From positions 1 through 40,572 of the forward strand of contig CAKPQG010000021.1 in assembly GCA_934178345.1 (NCBI GenBank): a stretch of 40,572 nt of DNA. The letters are read 5' to 3'. This document shows positions 14,289 to 22,053 of the stretch, one piece after another (position 1 is the stretch's first letter; each line of letters begins with the position of its first letter). Under the pieces are notes generated by a model, which did no database searches, was not told the origin of the DNA, and saw only the letters and a list, made by a program, of their open reading frames with translations. This DNA comes from an uncultured Dialister sp. (lineage in GTDB: Bacteria > Bacillota > Negativicutes > Veillonellales > Dialisteraceae). Both the position numbers and the translations under genes were made by a program.

Positions 14289-14315
14289 GCCGCCGGAAAG
14301 ACTGGCGGCCTTTTT
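14289..14315 (+). terminator. Terminator at left end of element
   Basis: GCCGCC (14289-14294) pairs with GGCGGC (14304-14309), then TTTTT. It would block transcription entering from the chromosomal promoter at attL. Confidence 0.75.
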
Positions 14316-14422
14316 GATGGAATCAGGCGACCAGGCGCAAACAGGCGCGAGCAGGAACACCGCGACGGCATCCTACAGCGGAATGGTATAATGAAGCCAG
14401 TTTACAAGGATGGAGGCGAGCC

Positions 14423-14881
14423 GTGGATCAGGAAGCAGTCAAGGACTTTTTACGGGATACCAGGGAAAAGCGGCTGGCGATAGCGGCGGCGAAAGAGAGG
14501 ATGGAACGGACGGGGCAGGATGTTGAGACCATCAAGAGCGTTCGCATGGATACGAAGGTGCAGACGAATCACCAATTCGATTTAGCGGAATTTGTGGAGC
14601 GGCTGGAAGAAGCGAAGCTGGCCTATTTGAAAAGCTATGAGGCGTGGATCACAAGGGCGGGGGTGGTTTATCGCATCCTAGACGCTGCAGGGTGTCATGC
14701 TGAATTGTGGACTACCATTTCCCGAAGATACTTGTGGGCGCGGCCGTGGGATGACGTGGCGAAGGCAGTAGGGGTGAGCAGGCGCATGGCGAACACGTAT
14801 GAGAGACGGGCGATCGAGCGGATAGCTATGAGCGAGGCGGCCGGGGAGATCATTACAAGGGGAGTGCGCGGCGCTGCATGA
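14423..14881 (+). CDS. Phage-type sigma-factor-like regulator (DUF1492/RinA-ArpU type)
   Basis: This 152-residue protein is charged and helical in its first two thirds (RDTREKRLAIAAAKERMERTGQD) and ends with a sigma region 4-like helix-turn-helix, RRYLWARPWDDVAKAVGVSRRMANTYERRAIERIA (about 101-135). This arrangement is typical of phage late-transcription regulators of the DUF1492/ArpU/RinA group. GTG 14423 follows GGATGGAGGCG, and TGGTATAAT (14397-14402) is a fitting promoter. In a satellite without late genes it may respond to, or interfere with, a helper phage's late programme; that role is inference. Confidence 0.65.
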   Translation: MDQEAVKDFLRDTREKRLAIAAAKERMERTGQDVETIKSVRMDTKVQTNHQFDLAEFVERLEEAKLAYLKSYEAWITRAGVVYRILDAAGCHAELWTTISRRYLWARPWDDVAKAVGVSRRMANTYERRAIERIAMSEAAGEIITRGVRGAA

Positions 14882-14957
14882 TCTTGTGAGTATCCCGAGG
14901 GCGACTTCCTAGAGAGGCTGCGCGGGTGGAATAAATAGAATAGTAGGCAGCAGAAAA

Positions 14958-15000
14958 GCCGCCGGAGCGTTCAGGTGAGAACGTTTTCCGGCGGCTTTTT
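14958..15000. terminator. Bidirectional terminator between regulator and repressor
   Basis: GCCGCCGGA pairs with the complementary arm TCCGGCGGC around a 20-nt loop, with AAAA before and TTTTT after; it separates two convergent genes. Confidence 0.85.
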
Positions 15001-15027
15001 AGTGTGTGTGAGAAACAGTCTATTAAC

Positions 15028-15714
15028 TTATTCCTTTTTCTTTTCTCTCATTAAATCATCCATTTTTTTGCTGTGAGTTTGGACTGCCTTAATAATCTCA
15101 CTTTCATCCTTAAAAAGTAGCGGCGTTTCTACCCATATTGTTTCCAGGCATTTCAGCGCCTTCATTTGCACACTTGGCGGTAAATCGAACGTGCTAGCTA
15201 TAGCCTTAAGTCCGTTTCTGATTTCTGCAGAATACCAAAGATATTTAGGATTGAACCCGCAGTTTGGGTCACTAAATTTAACAAAAATGTTAAAAGAATT
15301 TGGAGCAGGTAACCCGTCTTTTGAATCTAGTTTTACTTCAAAAGTTTTAACCATACTAGAGCGAAGCAAGGCCGCCACGTTCTGCAAAAGGCTTTTTGCT
15401 GTGGGTGCTGCGTCATTCGTATTAACTGTATCGTCCGTAACCTGCTTTTTACCCGTTAGTATGTATTCAATCGGCATTTGGGTGAAGTCTGCGAGTGCTG
15501 CAATATCATCTAGGGTAACTGTTTTACCCTGCCGCAACTGGCAAATTTTATTTTTCTTTGAACCATCTTGAATATCCCTATCCCCATAAATTCGGTTATA
15601 GAGTTCAACGTCATTTTTACCATCATCCTTGCAATTCTGGACTATGCCAGCAACGCGATCCCTTATAGCATCGGCAAGATCGGTATTCGAGACTTTCAAT
15701 GCATTTTTACCCAT
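15028..15714 (-). CDS. XRE-family repressor of the integrative element
   Basis: A 228-residue protein. The N-terminal part holds a lambda-repressor-like helix-turn-helix (KKNKICQLRQGKTVTLDDIAALADFTQMPIEYILTG, about 53-88). The C-terminal part is not a recognisable LexA/CI peptidase: no S-K catalytic pair stands out, so induction may be by a partner protein rather than RecA-driven self-cleavage. AGGGGGC precedes the ATG. It is divergent from the excisionase-like gene and replication operon, the classic genetic switch position. Its A+T content is higher than that of chromosomal genes. Confidence 0.75.
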   Translation of the reverse strand: MGKNALKVSNTDLADAIRDRVAGIVQNCKDDGKNDVELYNRIYGDRDIQDGSKKNKICQLRQGKTVTLDDIAALADFTQMPIEYILTGKKQVTDDTVNTNDAAPTAKSLLQNVAALLRSSMVKTFEVKLDSKDGLPAPNSFNIFVKFSDPNCGFNPKYLWYSAEIRNGLKAIASTFDLPPSVQMKALKCLETIWVETPLLFKDESEIIKAVQTHSKKMDDLMREKKKE

Positions 15715-15769
15715 AATAGCCCCCTAAATATTATTTTCTATCTTTTAAGACATGACGAAACAGAGAAAA

Positions 15770-15819
15770 ATCATGCTTTCTCCGAGATTATCATATTTGT
15801 CTTTTCTTGCTAGCATGAT
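15770..15819. promoter_or_regulatory. Candidate operator region between repressor and replication operon
   Basis: ATCATGCT (15770-15777) and AGCATGAT (15812-15819) form an inverted repeat across the 243-bp divergent intergenic region. Such spaced half-sites suit repressor binding that controls both directions; promoters here are not clear-cut. Confidence 0.45.
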
Positions 15820-15957
15820 TGTAGCACGAAACGCCGTACAAGTCACGTGGACGCACGAAGGCGAAGCCCGACACCATGGATAGCTAGCAGTCAGGGCGAG
15901 GCGCTGCGAGCATAAGCATTAGTGTTCGAGGCCTCTATAGGCAGAAAGGGAATAGAA

Positions 15958-16152
15958 ATGGACAAGTTCAATGGTAAACGTCTCTTGTCTCTCAAAGAAT
16001 TTGAGGAATACGTAGGATTGGGAAAAACGCTGGGGATCCCGTGGGCTAAGAAGATCGGAGCGGTGAAGCATATCGGGCGCCGCCTTCTGTTTGATCGTGT
16101 GGTGATCGATCGTGCTATCGATGATTTGCCCGCATCTACGGATCAGGAATAG
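15958..16152 (+). CDS. Excisionase-like small DNA-binding protein
   Basis: The 64 residues, MDKFNGKRLLSLKEFEEYVGLG...IGAVKHIGRRLLFDRVVIDRAID, follow the pattern of MerR/Xis-type winged helices used as excisionases or directionality factors: LLSLKEFEEYVGLGKT as helix-turn-helix and KHIGRRLLFDR as wing and last strand. ATG 15958 is preferred over 15922 because AAAGGG lies 8 nt ahead. First gene of the rightward operon. Confidence 0.65.
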   Translation: MDKFNGKRLLSLKEFEEYVGLGKTLGIPWAKKIGAVKHIGRRLLFDRVVIDRAIDDLPASTDQE

Positions 16153-16163
16153 GGGTGGCGGCC

Positions 16164-16475
16164 ATGATCGAGGAATATCTGGAAAAGCGCGAAGCCCGCG
16201 GGCAGGAATGCACCATCAGTATGAAAGAGCTGATCTTCGCATTCGCGGCCAGCGAGAGAGCCATTAAAAAGATGGTGGCCAGGGAGAGAGCCGCCGGAGC
16301 GTTGATTTGTTCCACCACGGTAAACGGGGGTGGCTACTACTTACCCGCTACTGTGGATGAAGTGAGAGAGCAGCGCGACCGTATGGAAAAGGGAATCAAG
16401 GCGCGTGCCATTGTGCTGCGTCCGTTCCGGCGGTATCTGCAAGAATTGGATCAGGAAAAGAAGGTGAAAGTATGA
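16164..16475 (+). CDS. Phage-type winged-helix protein of the replication operon
   Basis: About 103 residues. It has a helix-turn-helix (MKELIFAFAASERAIKKMVARERAAG) with a wing that ends ICSTTVNGGGYYLPATVDEV, a pattern common in small phage proteins next to replication genes. The tail MEKGIKARAIVLRPFRRYLQELDQEKK is basic and helical. ATG 16164 has GGGGTGG upstream; GTG 16155 is an alternative. Its last codons overlap the start of the primase gene (ATGA), which implies translational coupling. Confidence 0.55.
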   Translation: MIEEYLEKREARGQECTISMKELIFAFAASERAIKKMVARERAAGALICSTTVNGGGYYLPATVDEVREQRDRMEKGIKARAIVLRPFRRYLQELDQEKKVKV

Positions 16476-17404
16476 ATCATCTGATCGGGGCGTTGAAGCC
16501 CTTCCCCTACTGGGTATGCCGAGGCAGCGACAAGCGGCCTTGCGTGGCAAGATGGTATCAGTCCGGCGAAAAGCCCGTGGGGGCAAGTCCTAGCGATCCA
16601 AAGAAGAGCGGGCGATCCTATGGCGTTGCTGCAAAGGTAGCGGCAAAGGTGGAAGCGTTCAATGGTATCGGCTTTATTTTGGAAAAGTCACTGGGAATTG
16701 TGTGCATTGATCTTGATCACTGTATTGACGATCAGGGGAATGTAACACCATTTGCGGCTGGCATCCTAAAGACCATTGACCATTCCGGCGGGACGTATGT
16801 AGAGTATTCGCCCTCTCACACTGGACTTCATATTTGGGGCTATGGGGAGCTTCCTAGTGGGAAGGAAAGCGGCATCAGGGCGAAGCGTAGAGCCGAAGGC
16901 GTGGATATTGAAATATACCAGGATAAACGTTATATGACCGTGACAGGCGAGCCGTATGGCGGGCGCGATGTTCCTTTGGGGCATGTGCAAGAAGCGATCG
17001 ACGGCATTATAAAGGAATATGACCTAGAGGAGAAGCCCGCCCGCCATCGAGGCATTCGCACAATGCTGCGCGGTGTCGAGCCGGATGATGACCAGCTAAT
17101 AGAAAAGATACGTATATCGAGCCAGGCTGCACTCTTTTCTAGCCTTTTTGATCGTGGGGAGATAGCCCCATATGGCGACGATCATAGCCGGGCAGACTTT
17201 GCCCTGCTGGGGATCCTGCGATGGTGGACGAATGGCAATGAAACACAAATGGAAAGAATCTTCCTTCGTTCCAAATTGGCCGAAGATATTGCCCGAAAAA
17301 AGCGACATGAAGAAGATTATCTCATGAGAAGTATTCAAAAAGTTATGAAGGAATGGGACGGCGAGGGCTACCGACCTATCGTCATCAAGATCCCCCGGCT
17401 GTGA
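16472..17404 (+). CDS. Primase-polymerase (AEP superfamily, NrS-1-like)
   Basis: This 310-residue protein has archaeo-eukaryotic primase motifs: the metal-binding DLD (residues 80-82, CIDLDHCID), a later SPSHTGLHIWG segment with H120 for the nucleotide, and a DIEIYQDKRYMTVTGE strand. The C-terminal helices (DDHSRADFALLGILRWWTNGNETQMERIFLRSKLA) match the helix-bundle domain seen in NrS-1-type phage primase-polymerases. It would prime and possibly extend DNA at the element's origin. It is coupled by ATGA overlap to the gene before and followed after 14 bp by the helicase. Confidence 0.85.
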   Translation: MNHLIGALKPFPYWVCRGSDKRPCVARWYQSGEKPVGASPSDPKKSGRSYGVAAKVAAKVEAFNGIGFILEKSLGIVCIDLDHCIDDQGNVTPFAAGILKTIDHSGGTYVEYSPSHTGLHIWGYGELPSGKESGIRAKRRAEGVDIEIYQDKRYMTVTGEPYGGRDVPLGHVQEAIDGIIKEYDLEEKPARHRGIRTMLRGVEPDDDQLIEKIRISSQAALFSSLFDRGEIAPYGDDHSRADFALLGILRWWTNGNETQMERIFLRSKLAEDIARKKRHEEDYLMRSIQKVMKEWDGEGYRPIVIKIPRL

Positions 17405-17418
17405 AGGAAGGTGAGAAG

Positions 17419-18879
17419 ATGAGTGAGAATCAAGTGGAAATGATCGACGATGAAGCCTTGACGGATCACGCCTGCGCGGAAAGACTAATGAAGTTGTACG
17501 GTGAACAGTATATTCATTATTGTGATGACACGAAACGCTGGGTGGAGTACGACGGTACGAAATGGACACAAGTGGAAAAGGCGACCATTGCCAGCAAATA
17601 CGCGAATGCTTCAATCAAAAGCCTCAGGCAGCAGCTGGCGAAGCAGATGAGCGAAGGATCTAGCGACAATGTAGACGTTGCCGCCGTGATTAAAAGCTAT
17701 CTTAAGAAGTTTAGTGCAAAGAGAAACGCGCGTCCTTTGTTCGATATGGTACGGCTGGCGGAGGGGATGAACCCATGGAAGATGGGCGACTTCGATCAAA
17801 TACCGTATTTGTGGAATTGCAAAAATGGAGTGTTGGACTTGAAAACGGGGAAGCTGCAGCCGCATGACCCCGCATTCAAGATCACCAAAATCAGCAATGC
17901 CGCATTTATTGACGGATACAGTACCCCCGATTGTCTTTGGTTACGATTTATCGAATCTGTATTTCCTAACCCCGACACAAGGGAATTTGTACAGCGGTTA
18001 ATGGGGGCGGCCATGGCCGGTAATCCGAAAGCGTTAGAAAAATTCGTTTTCTTTCTGGGTGATGGAAGTAACGGGAAAAGTATTTTCATGGGGGCTATAT
18101 TCGACAATGCGGGCGATTATGCCGTATCTGTAAAATCTGAAATTTACGTAAAAGGGAAGCGGCAAGATAAAGGCCGGGCGAATCCGAATCAAGCGAGCTT
18201 GCGCGGTGCGCGTTTTGCCTTTAGTGATGAGATCGACGAAGAGGGGCAAATAGATGAGCAGGAAGTCAAGGCGCTAAGTGGTTCCTTTGCGATAACTGCA
18301 CGATATTTGGGGCAGAACAATATCACGTTTCCCCCTACTCATACGAGTTTTGTCTGCGTGAATGATATGCCAGGAATCAATAGCACAAAGGGGATTGCGT
18401 TGACCAGGCGATTTAAGGTGATACCGTTTACACAAACTTTTAGTGAGGAGGATGGAACGGCCGACCCCAATTTGGCGAATCAACTAAGGGAAGAGCAGGC
18501 CTTGAGCGACGGCCTTTATTGGTTGTTCGATGGGTGTCGCAAATGGCTGAAATGTGGGTTGAATGAAGCGCCCGAAGTGAAGGCAGCCACGAATAAATAT
18601 TTCATGGACTACGATTATATCGGCGCATTCCTGCATGAGTGCTGTATCTTTGGCGAAAATCTGAAAATTCATCAGGCTGATTTATACAGTGCATTCAATA
18701 CTTTTTGTCTGAATGAGTACGGACAAACTGAAATAGAATCTCGCAAGAGTTTCAATAGTGCGATGAAAAAGAGATATGAGAACAGGCGGCGATATTACCG
18801 CGGAATCAGCATAGATCCGGCAAAGACCGAACAAGGAAACGCCGAAGCGCCTTTAAAGGGCTGGCATGCTTTACGCTAA
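17419..18879 (+). CDS. D5-family SF3 replicative helicase
   Basis: A 486-residue protein with an N-terminal D5_N domain and an SF3 AAA+ core: Walker A GDGSNGKS (214-221), Walker B FAFSDEIDE (266-274), and motif C-like FVCVNDMPG. The C-terminus (FMDYDYIGAFLHECC...) is a winged-helix-like region typical of phage/plasmid primase-helicases. ATG 17419 follows GAAGGTGAG; an upstream frame to 17353 overlaps the primase and is less likely. The protein probably recognises the inverted repeats that begin at its own stop codon and unwinds the origin. Confidence 0.9.
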   Translation: MSENQVEMIDDEALTDHACAERLMKLYGEQYIHYCDDTKRWVEYDGTKWTQVEKATIASKYANASIKSLRQQLAKQMSEGSSDNVDVAAVIKSYLKKFSAKRNARPLFDMVRLAEGMNPWKMGDFDQIPYLWNCKNGVLDLKTGKLQPHDPAFKITKISNAAFIDGYSTPDCLWLRFIESVFPNPDTREFVQRLMGAAMAGNPKALEKFVFFLGDGSNGKSIFMGAIFDNAGDYAVSVKSEIYVKGKRQDKGRANPNQASLRGARFAFSDEIDEEGQIDEQEVKALSGSFAITARYLGQNNITFPPTHTSFVCVNDMPGINSTKGIALTRRFKVIPFTQTFSEEDGTADPNLANQLREEQALSDGLYWLFDGCRKWLKCGLNEAPEVKAATNKYFMDYDYIGAFLHECCIFGENLKIHQADLYSAFNTFCLNEYGQTEIESRKSFNSAMKKRYENRRRYYRGISIDPAKTEQGNAEAPLKGWHALR

Positions 18880-18987
18880 AACGTACACAATGTGCGCCTT
18901 TTCAGTGGTTTGGCACACGCCCCTATATATATCTATCTATACTACTCTTTACTAAAATGCTGAAATAGTGGTCATTGTGTACATTTT
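18878..18987. other. Candidate replication origin of the integrative element
   Basis: Two 28-bp inverted arms, 18878-18905 and 18960-18987 (22 of 28 positions complementary, core GTACACAATG perfect), flank 54 bp rich in A+T with TATATATATC and ACTACTCTTTACT. It lies immediately after the helicase stop codon. SaPI-type satellites are known to keep their origin 3' of the rep helicase as iterons on both sides of an A+T-rich stretch, which matches this layout. Confidence 0.65.
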
Positions 18988-18999
18988 GCAGGGGGAGCA

Positions 19000-19263
19000 T
19001 TGACCAGTACCCCGCCGGAAGGGACTAGGAGGGTAACAAAAGACAACATTTTTCCCCTTCTGTCACCAGTGGCCAGCAGGAAGCAGGGACGAAGAGATCA
19101 GCACCCCGCTGGAAAGACGTCGAAGAGTATTACAAAAGGTTACATTTTCCCATTGCCTCTCATTGTGGCCATCGAGAACGGGCTGGAGGGGCGGGGGTAT
19201 GTTTCAGAATTTGCAATCCCATACCGTCGTATCGGCGGGGAGTTTTCCTTTTTTCTTAACTAA
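19000..19263 (+). CDS. Doubtful open frame over two ~75-bp imperfect direct repeats
   Basis: A TTG-initiated 87-codon frame spans 19002-19080 and 19096-19175, which are roughly 70 percent identical. In frame, both copies give a PxGxTxxxxTKxxIFPLxxxVA pattern. The ribosome binding site is too close to the start and the start is weak, so this may be a gene remnant or a non-coding repeat near the origin. I do not recognise the product. Confidence 0.25.
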   Translation: MTSTPPEGTRRVTKDNIFPLLSPVASRKQGRRDQHPAGKTSKSITKGYIFPLPLIVAIENGLEGRGYVSEFAIPYRRIGGEFSFFLN

Positions 19264-19340
19264 ACAAATGTTTTTATAAAAGACGCTGCAAGCTATGCAG
19301 CATCGAGGCCGGGGAGGTGCTGGCGATGGAAATCAAGCAA

Positions 19341-19410
19341 TAGAAAAGCCCGGCGACGTGGGCGCGTCAACCGGGCAGGGGCGGCCGTGCGAGGGTAAGC
19401 GCTGCGGCCA
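19341..19410 (-). ncRNA. Putative small minus-strand RNA within the element
   Basis: Minus-strand extended -10 TGCTATAAT (hexamer 19416-19421) is followed about 40-70 nt later by a hairpin, GCCCGG (19348-19353) with CCGGGC (19371-19376) and inner GACG/CGTC. After it, on the minus strand only, comes TTTTCT. That gives a short RNA of roughly 65-70 nt opposite the + strand replication genes. Target unknown; a copy-number or regulatory antisense role is possible. Confidence 0.4.
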
Positions 19411-19485
19411 TCCTTATTATAGCATGAACCAACAACAGGCTATGAGCATGACCTTGTGGCCATTCATCAGAAAGGTATAGAAACA

Positions 19486-19821
19486 ATGAAACAGAAGGAA
19501 ACAGTATTTACCAAGTTGGCCAATGTGATACAGAAGGCGGCCGATGAGCTGGAGAAGGTGGATCCGAATTATTTCATGCTATTGCACATGCTGGGAGGCG
19601 AGGCTGTACAAGAGGTGAACCCCGCAACGGGTGAGGCTGCTATCGTCTATCCTTTGGATCGGCCAGCAAAGCAGCGTGAAGAGCTGCTAAAAGTGGCTAA
19701 GGCTGCCTATGCGATGGGACTGGCGGCGCGCTACACCTGTAGCGGCGAGGACGTTATCAAGAAGCTGGAGCGAGAGGCTGGCAAATTGAGCCGTGAGGCC
19801 ATGGCTACGGCCAAATGGTAA
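19486..19821 (+). CDS. Hypothetical phage-type protein (111 aa)
   Basis: MKQKETVFTKLANVIQKAADELEKVDPNYFMLLHMLGGEAVQEVNP... is helical with acidic and basic patches and no motif I can assign. ATG 19486 has AAAGG 10 nt upstream. It lies in the replication operon direction downstream of the origin. Confidence 0.6.
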   Translation: MKQKETVFTKLANVIQKAADELEKVDPNYFMLLHMLGGEAVQEVNPATGEAAIVYPLDRPAKQREELLKVAKAAYAMGLAARYTCSGEDVIKKLEREAGKLSREAMATAKW

Positions 19822-19899
19822 AATGGTACGGCCGCGAAGTATGAAGCCCTGTAAAACGAAATTGGGGCATGCTATGTCAATCTCCGAACCTTCCGGTGG

Positions 19900-20058
19900 A
19901 TGATGGGCATAAGAGAAAAAGATCAGGCGGGCGCGGGGATCCATGTCCGCCTGCTGTGCTTGTGGGCGTCCAGTCAGGGGCAAGATCCTGTGGCTATAGA
20001 TACCATCTCAAAATTAAACAAGAATATTTCTATAACGGCAATTAGCACCAGGAGTTAA
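19900..20058 (+). CDS. Doubtful small ORF (52 aa)
   Basis: MMGIREKDQAGAGIHVRLLCLWASSQGQDPVAIDTISKLNKN... lies in an otherwise empty 430-bp gap. The binding site GGTGG is adjacent to the ATG, which is too close, so coding is uncertain. The rest of 19822-20250 shows nothing clear. Confidence 0.25.
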   Translation: MMGIREKDQAGAGIHVRLLCLWASSQGQDPVAIDTISKLNKNISITAISTRS

Positions 20059-20250
20059 TAGCAGGTATCAAAAAGCAGGGAATTTTCCGTTTAATCAGAT
20101 AAAAGAAGAGGCGCGGAGAAGGCGATAAATCGGGCGTTTAAATCGGCCAAGATTTCTTACCAGCTACCATAGACCGCGCCCCCGCTTGTGTCTATCATGA
20201 AAGTCAGAAACCCGGCAATGGTTGACCGGGTAGAAAGAAAAGGTGGACGG

Positions 20251-20553
20251 ATGGAAAGAAAAAGAAAGCTAATCCCGTTAGATGAAAGTCAGAAGGGTGT
20301 CAGTGAAATGCTTTTTGCGGAATCGTTACCCGTAAACCCTCGCTATGAGATGACGCTAAGCCAGGTGGGCGCGCTGGGTGATTTCATCAGCACAAACAAT
20401 GAAGCAGGGATCGATCCCCTATTCAAGGCTATTCGCTATGCTTTCAAGCTGGGCTATATGAAAGGGCACAACGCTGCGAAGGCGGAGGCACGCATGAAGC
20501 AGAAAGAAATGGTGTATGGCGTTGATGATGAAGAGGAAAGTATTGAAGTGTGA
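20251..20553 (+). CDS. Hypothetical phage-type protein (100 aa)
   Basis: Starts at ATG 20251 after AAAGGTGG. The C-terminal half, LFKAIRYAFKLGYMKGHNAAKAEARMKQKE, resembles a helix found in many small phage proteins of unknown role encoded near integrase or replication genes. Longer starts at 20188 lack binding sites. Confidence 0.6.
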   Translation: MERKRKLIPLDESQKGVSEMLFAESLPVNPRYEMTLSQVGALGDFISTNNEAGIDPLFKAIRYAFKLGYMKGHNAAKAEARMKQKEMVYGVDDEEESIEV

Positions 20554-20698
20554 CGCCGATGAAGGGATAATTTTCTGTGACTTTTATCACACGGGTTAAT
20601 TTTAAGGGCATAGAGGAATACCAAAGGTGGGCGGCGGACGCGGCAGAAACTAAATGAACGCGTTCTATTGCTGTTTTTAAAGAAAGGGGCTATCGATT

Positions 20699-21826
20699 AT
20701 GGGTAAACCGAATGCAGGCATGCGGAAGAGGCCAAATGGAGGGTATGAGTACCGTTTTTACATTGACGGCAAGAGGTATTCCGTCGGGGGCGAGACTACA
20801 GAAGAATGTAAGAAGAAGGCTAGGGAAAAGACTGCGCGAATCATGGAGGGGCTACCCGTTGATAATGACCAGTTGACGCTAAACCAATATTTCAAGGAAT
20901 GGATTAAGCAGAAAGAGAGAAGCGTAAAGGCTGCAACGATATTGAGCTATACGACAATGTATAGAAATCATATCGCCCCCGCATTAGGCAGGGGCAAAAT
21001 AGCGACATTGCAAAGGCGAAGTGTTGTGGCCATGTTGGAGAATATTGCGGACACGGTAGGAATACGGACGGCAAACTATACCCGCGTTATCCTTACGGGT
21101 ATTTTAAATGGAGCAATACGCGATGAAATTATTTCTCGAAATGTGGCGGCGAGCATCCAGGCATTCAAAGCTACCACCCCGCCAGCGAGGGAGACGATAC
21201 ACCGGGAATTGAATGAGGAAGAGCTGCGAGCCTTCTTCTCATTGGTGAAAAATTCCATCTACTACAATGCTTTTAGGTTTATGCTTTATACTGGCGTCCG
21301 TGTCGGGGAGTGTTTGGCGCTGCAATGGCACGACGTCGACTTTCTGCGGGGACTTATTCATATCAGAAAGACCATCACACGGACAAAAGAAGGGAAAACA
21401 ATTTTGGGGAATAGCCCGAAGACAAGAAAATCGAAACGGGATATACCAATGAATGAAGCCGTCCGAACCGTGCTTTCTGAACAGCTGGATCTACATAAAA
21501 GCATTCATGGAAGCATAGAATTTTGCGGGTTTATCTTCCCTAATGAAAAGTGGGAAATGGCGTCTTCGTCAGCGGTGCGAGGTGCGTTAACGCGTAGTAT
21601 CCAAAAGGGGGTGCGGATGACGCCGCCGATTATCATAGAGCCTTTTGGGGTTCACGCCTTCCGGGATACGTTTGCGAGTAGAGCCGTGCGAGCAGGCATC
21701 CCGCCGAACACCCTAAAGGAAATTTTAGGACATTCGTCGCTGGCTATGACCATGGATCTCTATGCACACGTGAGCCAGCAAGATAAAATGGAGAGCATGA
21801 AAAAAATGCTCGCAATTGACTTTTAA
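20699..21826 (+). CDS. int: Tyrosine-type integrase
   Basis: A 375-residue site-specific recombinase. Residues 1-50 form an AP2/arm-binding domain (RPNGGYEYRFYIDGKRYSVGG), 60-150 the SAM-like core-binding domain, and 170-375 the catalytic domain with R201 (TGVRVGE), H319 and R322 (HAFRDTFASR), H345 (LGHSSLAMT) and nucleophile Y355 (DLYAHV). All catalytic residues are present, so it should be active. AAAGGGG precedes the ATG. It lies next to the right end and probably binds the ACCCCCATT arm sites and the TATAATAAAGAC core. Confidence 0.95.
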   Translation: MGKPNAGMRKRPNGGYEYRFYIDGKRYSVGGETTEECKKKAREKTARIMEGLPVDNDQLTLNQYFKEWIKQKERSVKAATILSYTTMYRNHIAPALGRGKIATLQRRSVVAMLENIADTVGIRTANYTRVILTGILNGAIRDEIISRNVAASIQAFKATTPPARETIHRELNEEELRAFFSLVKNSIYYNAFRFMLYTGVRVGECLALQWHDVDFLRGLIHIRKTITRTKEGKTILGNSPKTRKSKRDIPMNEAVRTVLSEQLDLHKSIHGSIEFCGFIFPNEKWEMASSSAVRGALTRSIQKGVRMTPPIIIEPFGVHAFRDTFASRAVRAGIPPNTLKEILGHSSLAMTMDLYAHVSQQDKMESMKKMLAIDF

Positions 21827-21841
21827 AATAGAACATTTCCA

Positions 21842-21871
21842 GGCCGCCGATCTGTGCGGCCTTTTCTTTTT
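21842..21871 (+). terminator. Terminator after integrase
   Basis: GGCCGC (21842-21847) pairs with GCGGCC (21856-21861), then TTTTCTTTTT. Confidence 0.85.
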
Positions 21872-21880
21872 GACTGTTTT

Positions 21881-21901
21881 ACCCCCATTTATACCCCTAT
21901 T
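21881..21901. other. Integrase arm-type sites, right
   Basis: ACCCCCATT (21881-21889) and ACCCCTATT (21893-21901), 12 bp start-to-start, mirroring the left-end pair in sequence and orientation. Confidence 0.6.
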
Positions 21902-22024
21902 CATGTTAAACATTAGAAAAGTATGAAAAAGATACGCGGCGGATAATGGCAAACGTCTACGGCTGAAATGTTCGGTAACTACAGGGGAAACGGCGCTTTT
22001 TTGAATAGCCGCCAATAGCCGTTA

Positions 22025-22053
22025 TGGACATGACGGACAATTCCCTTTATAAT
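22025..22053 (+). promoter_or_regulatory. Hybrid promoter of the CNNM gene at the element junction
   Basis: TGGACA (22025-22030), 17 bp, TATAAT (22048-22053). The -10 is part of the attachment core while the -35 lies on the element side, so integration seems to have replaced the upstream half of the promoter. Confidence 0.6.

Noticed and set aside
19687..19983. 98-codon minus-strand frame in the integrative element
   Set aside because: It overlaps the end of a plus-strand gene with a good binding site and itself lacks a convincing start signal.
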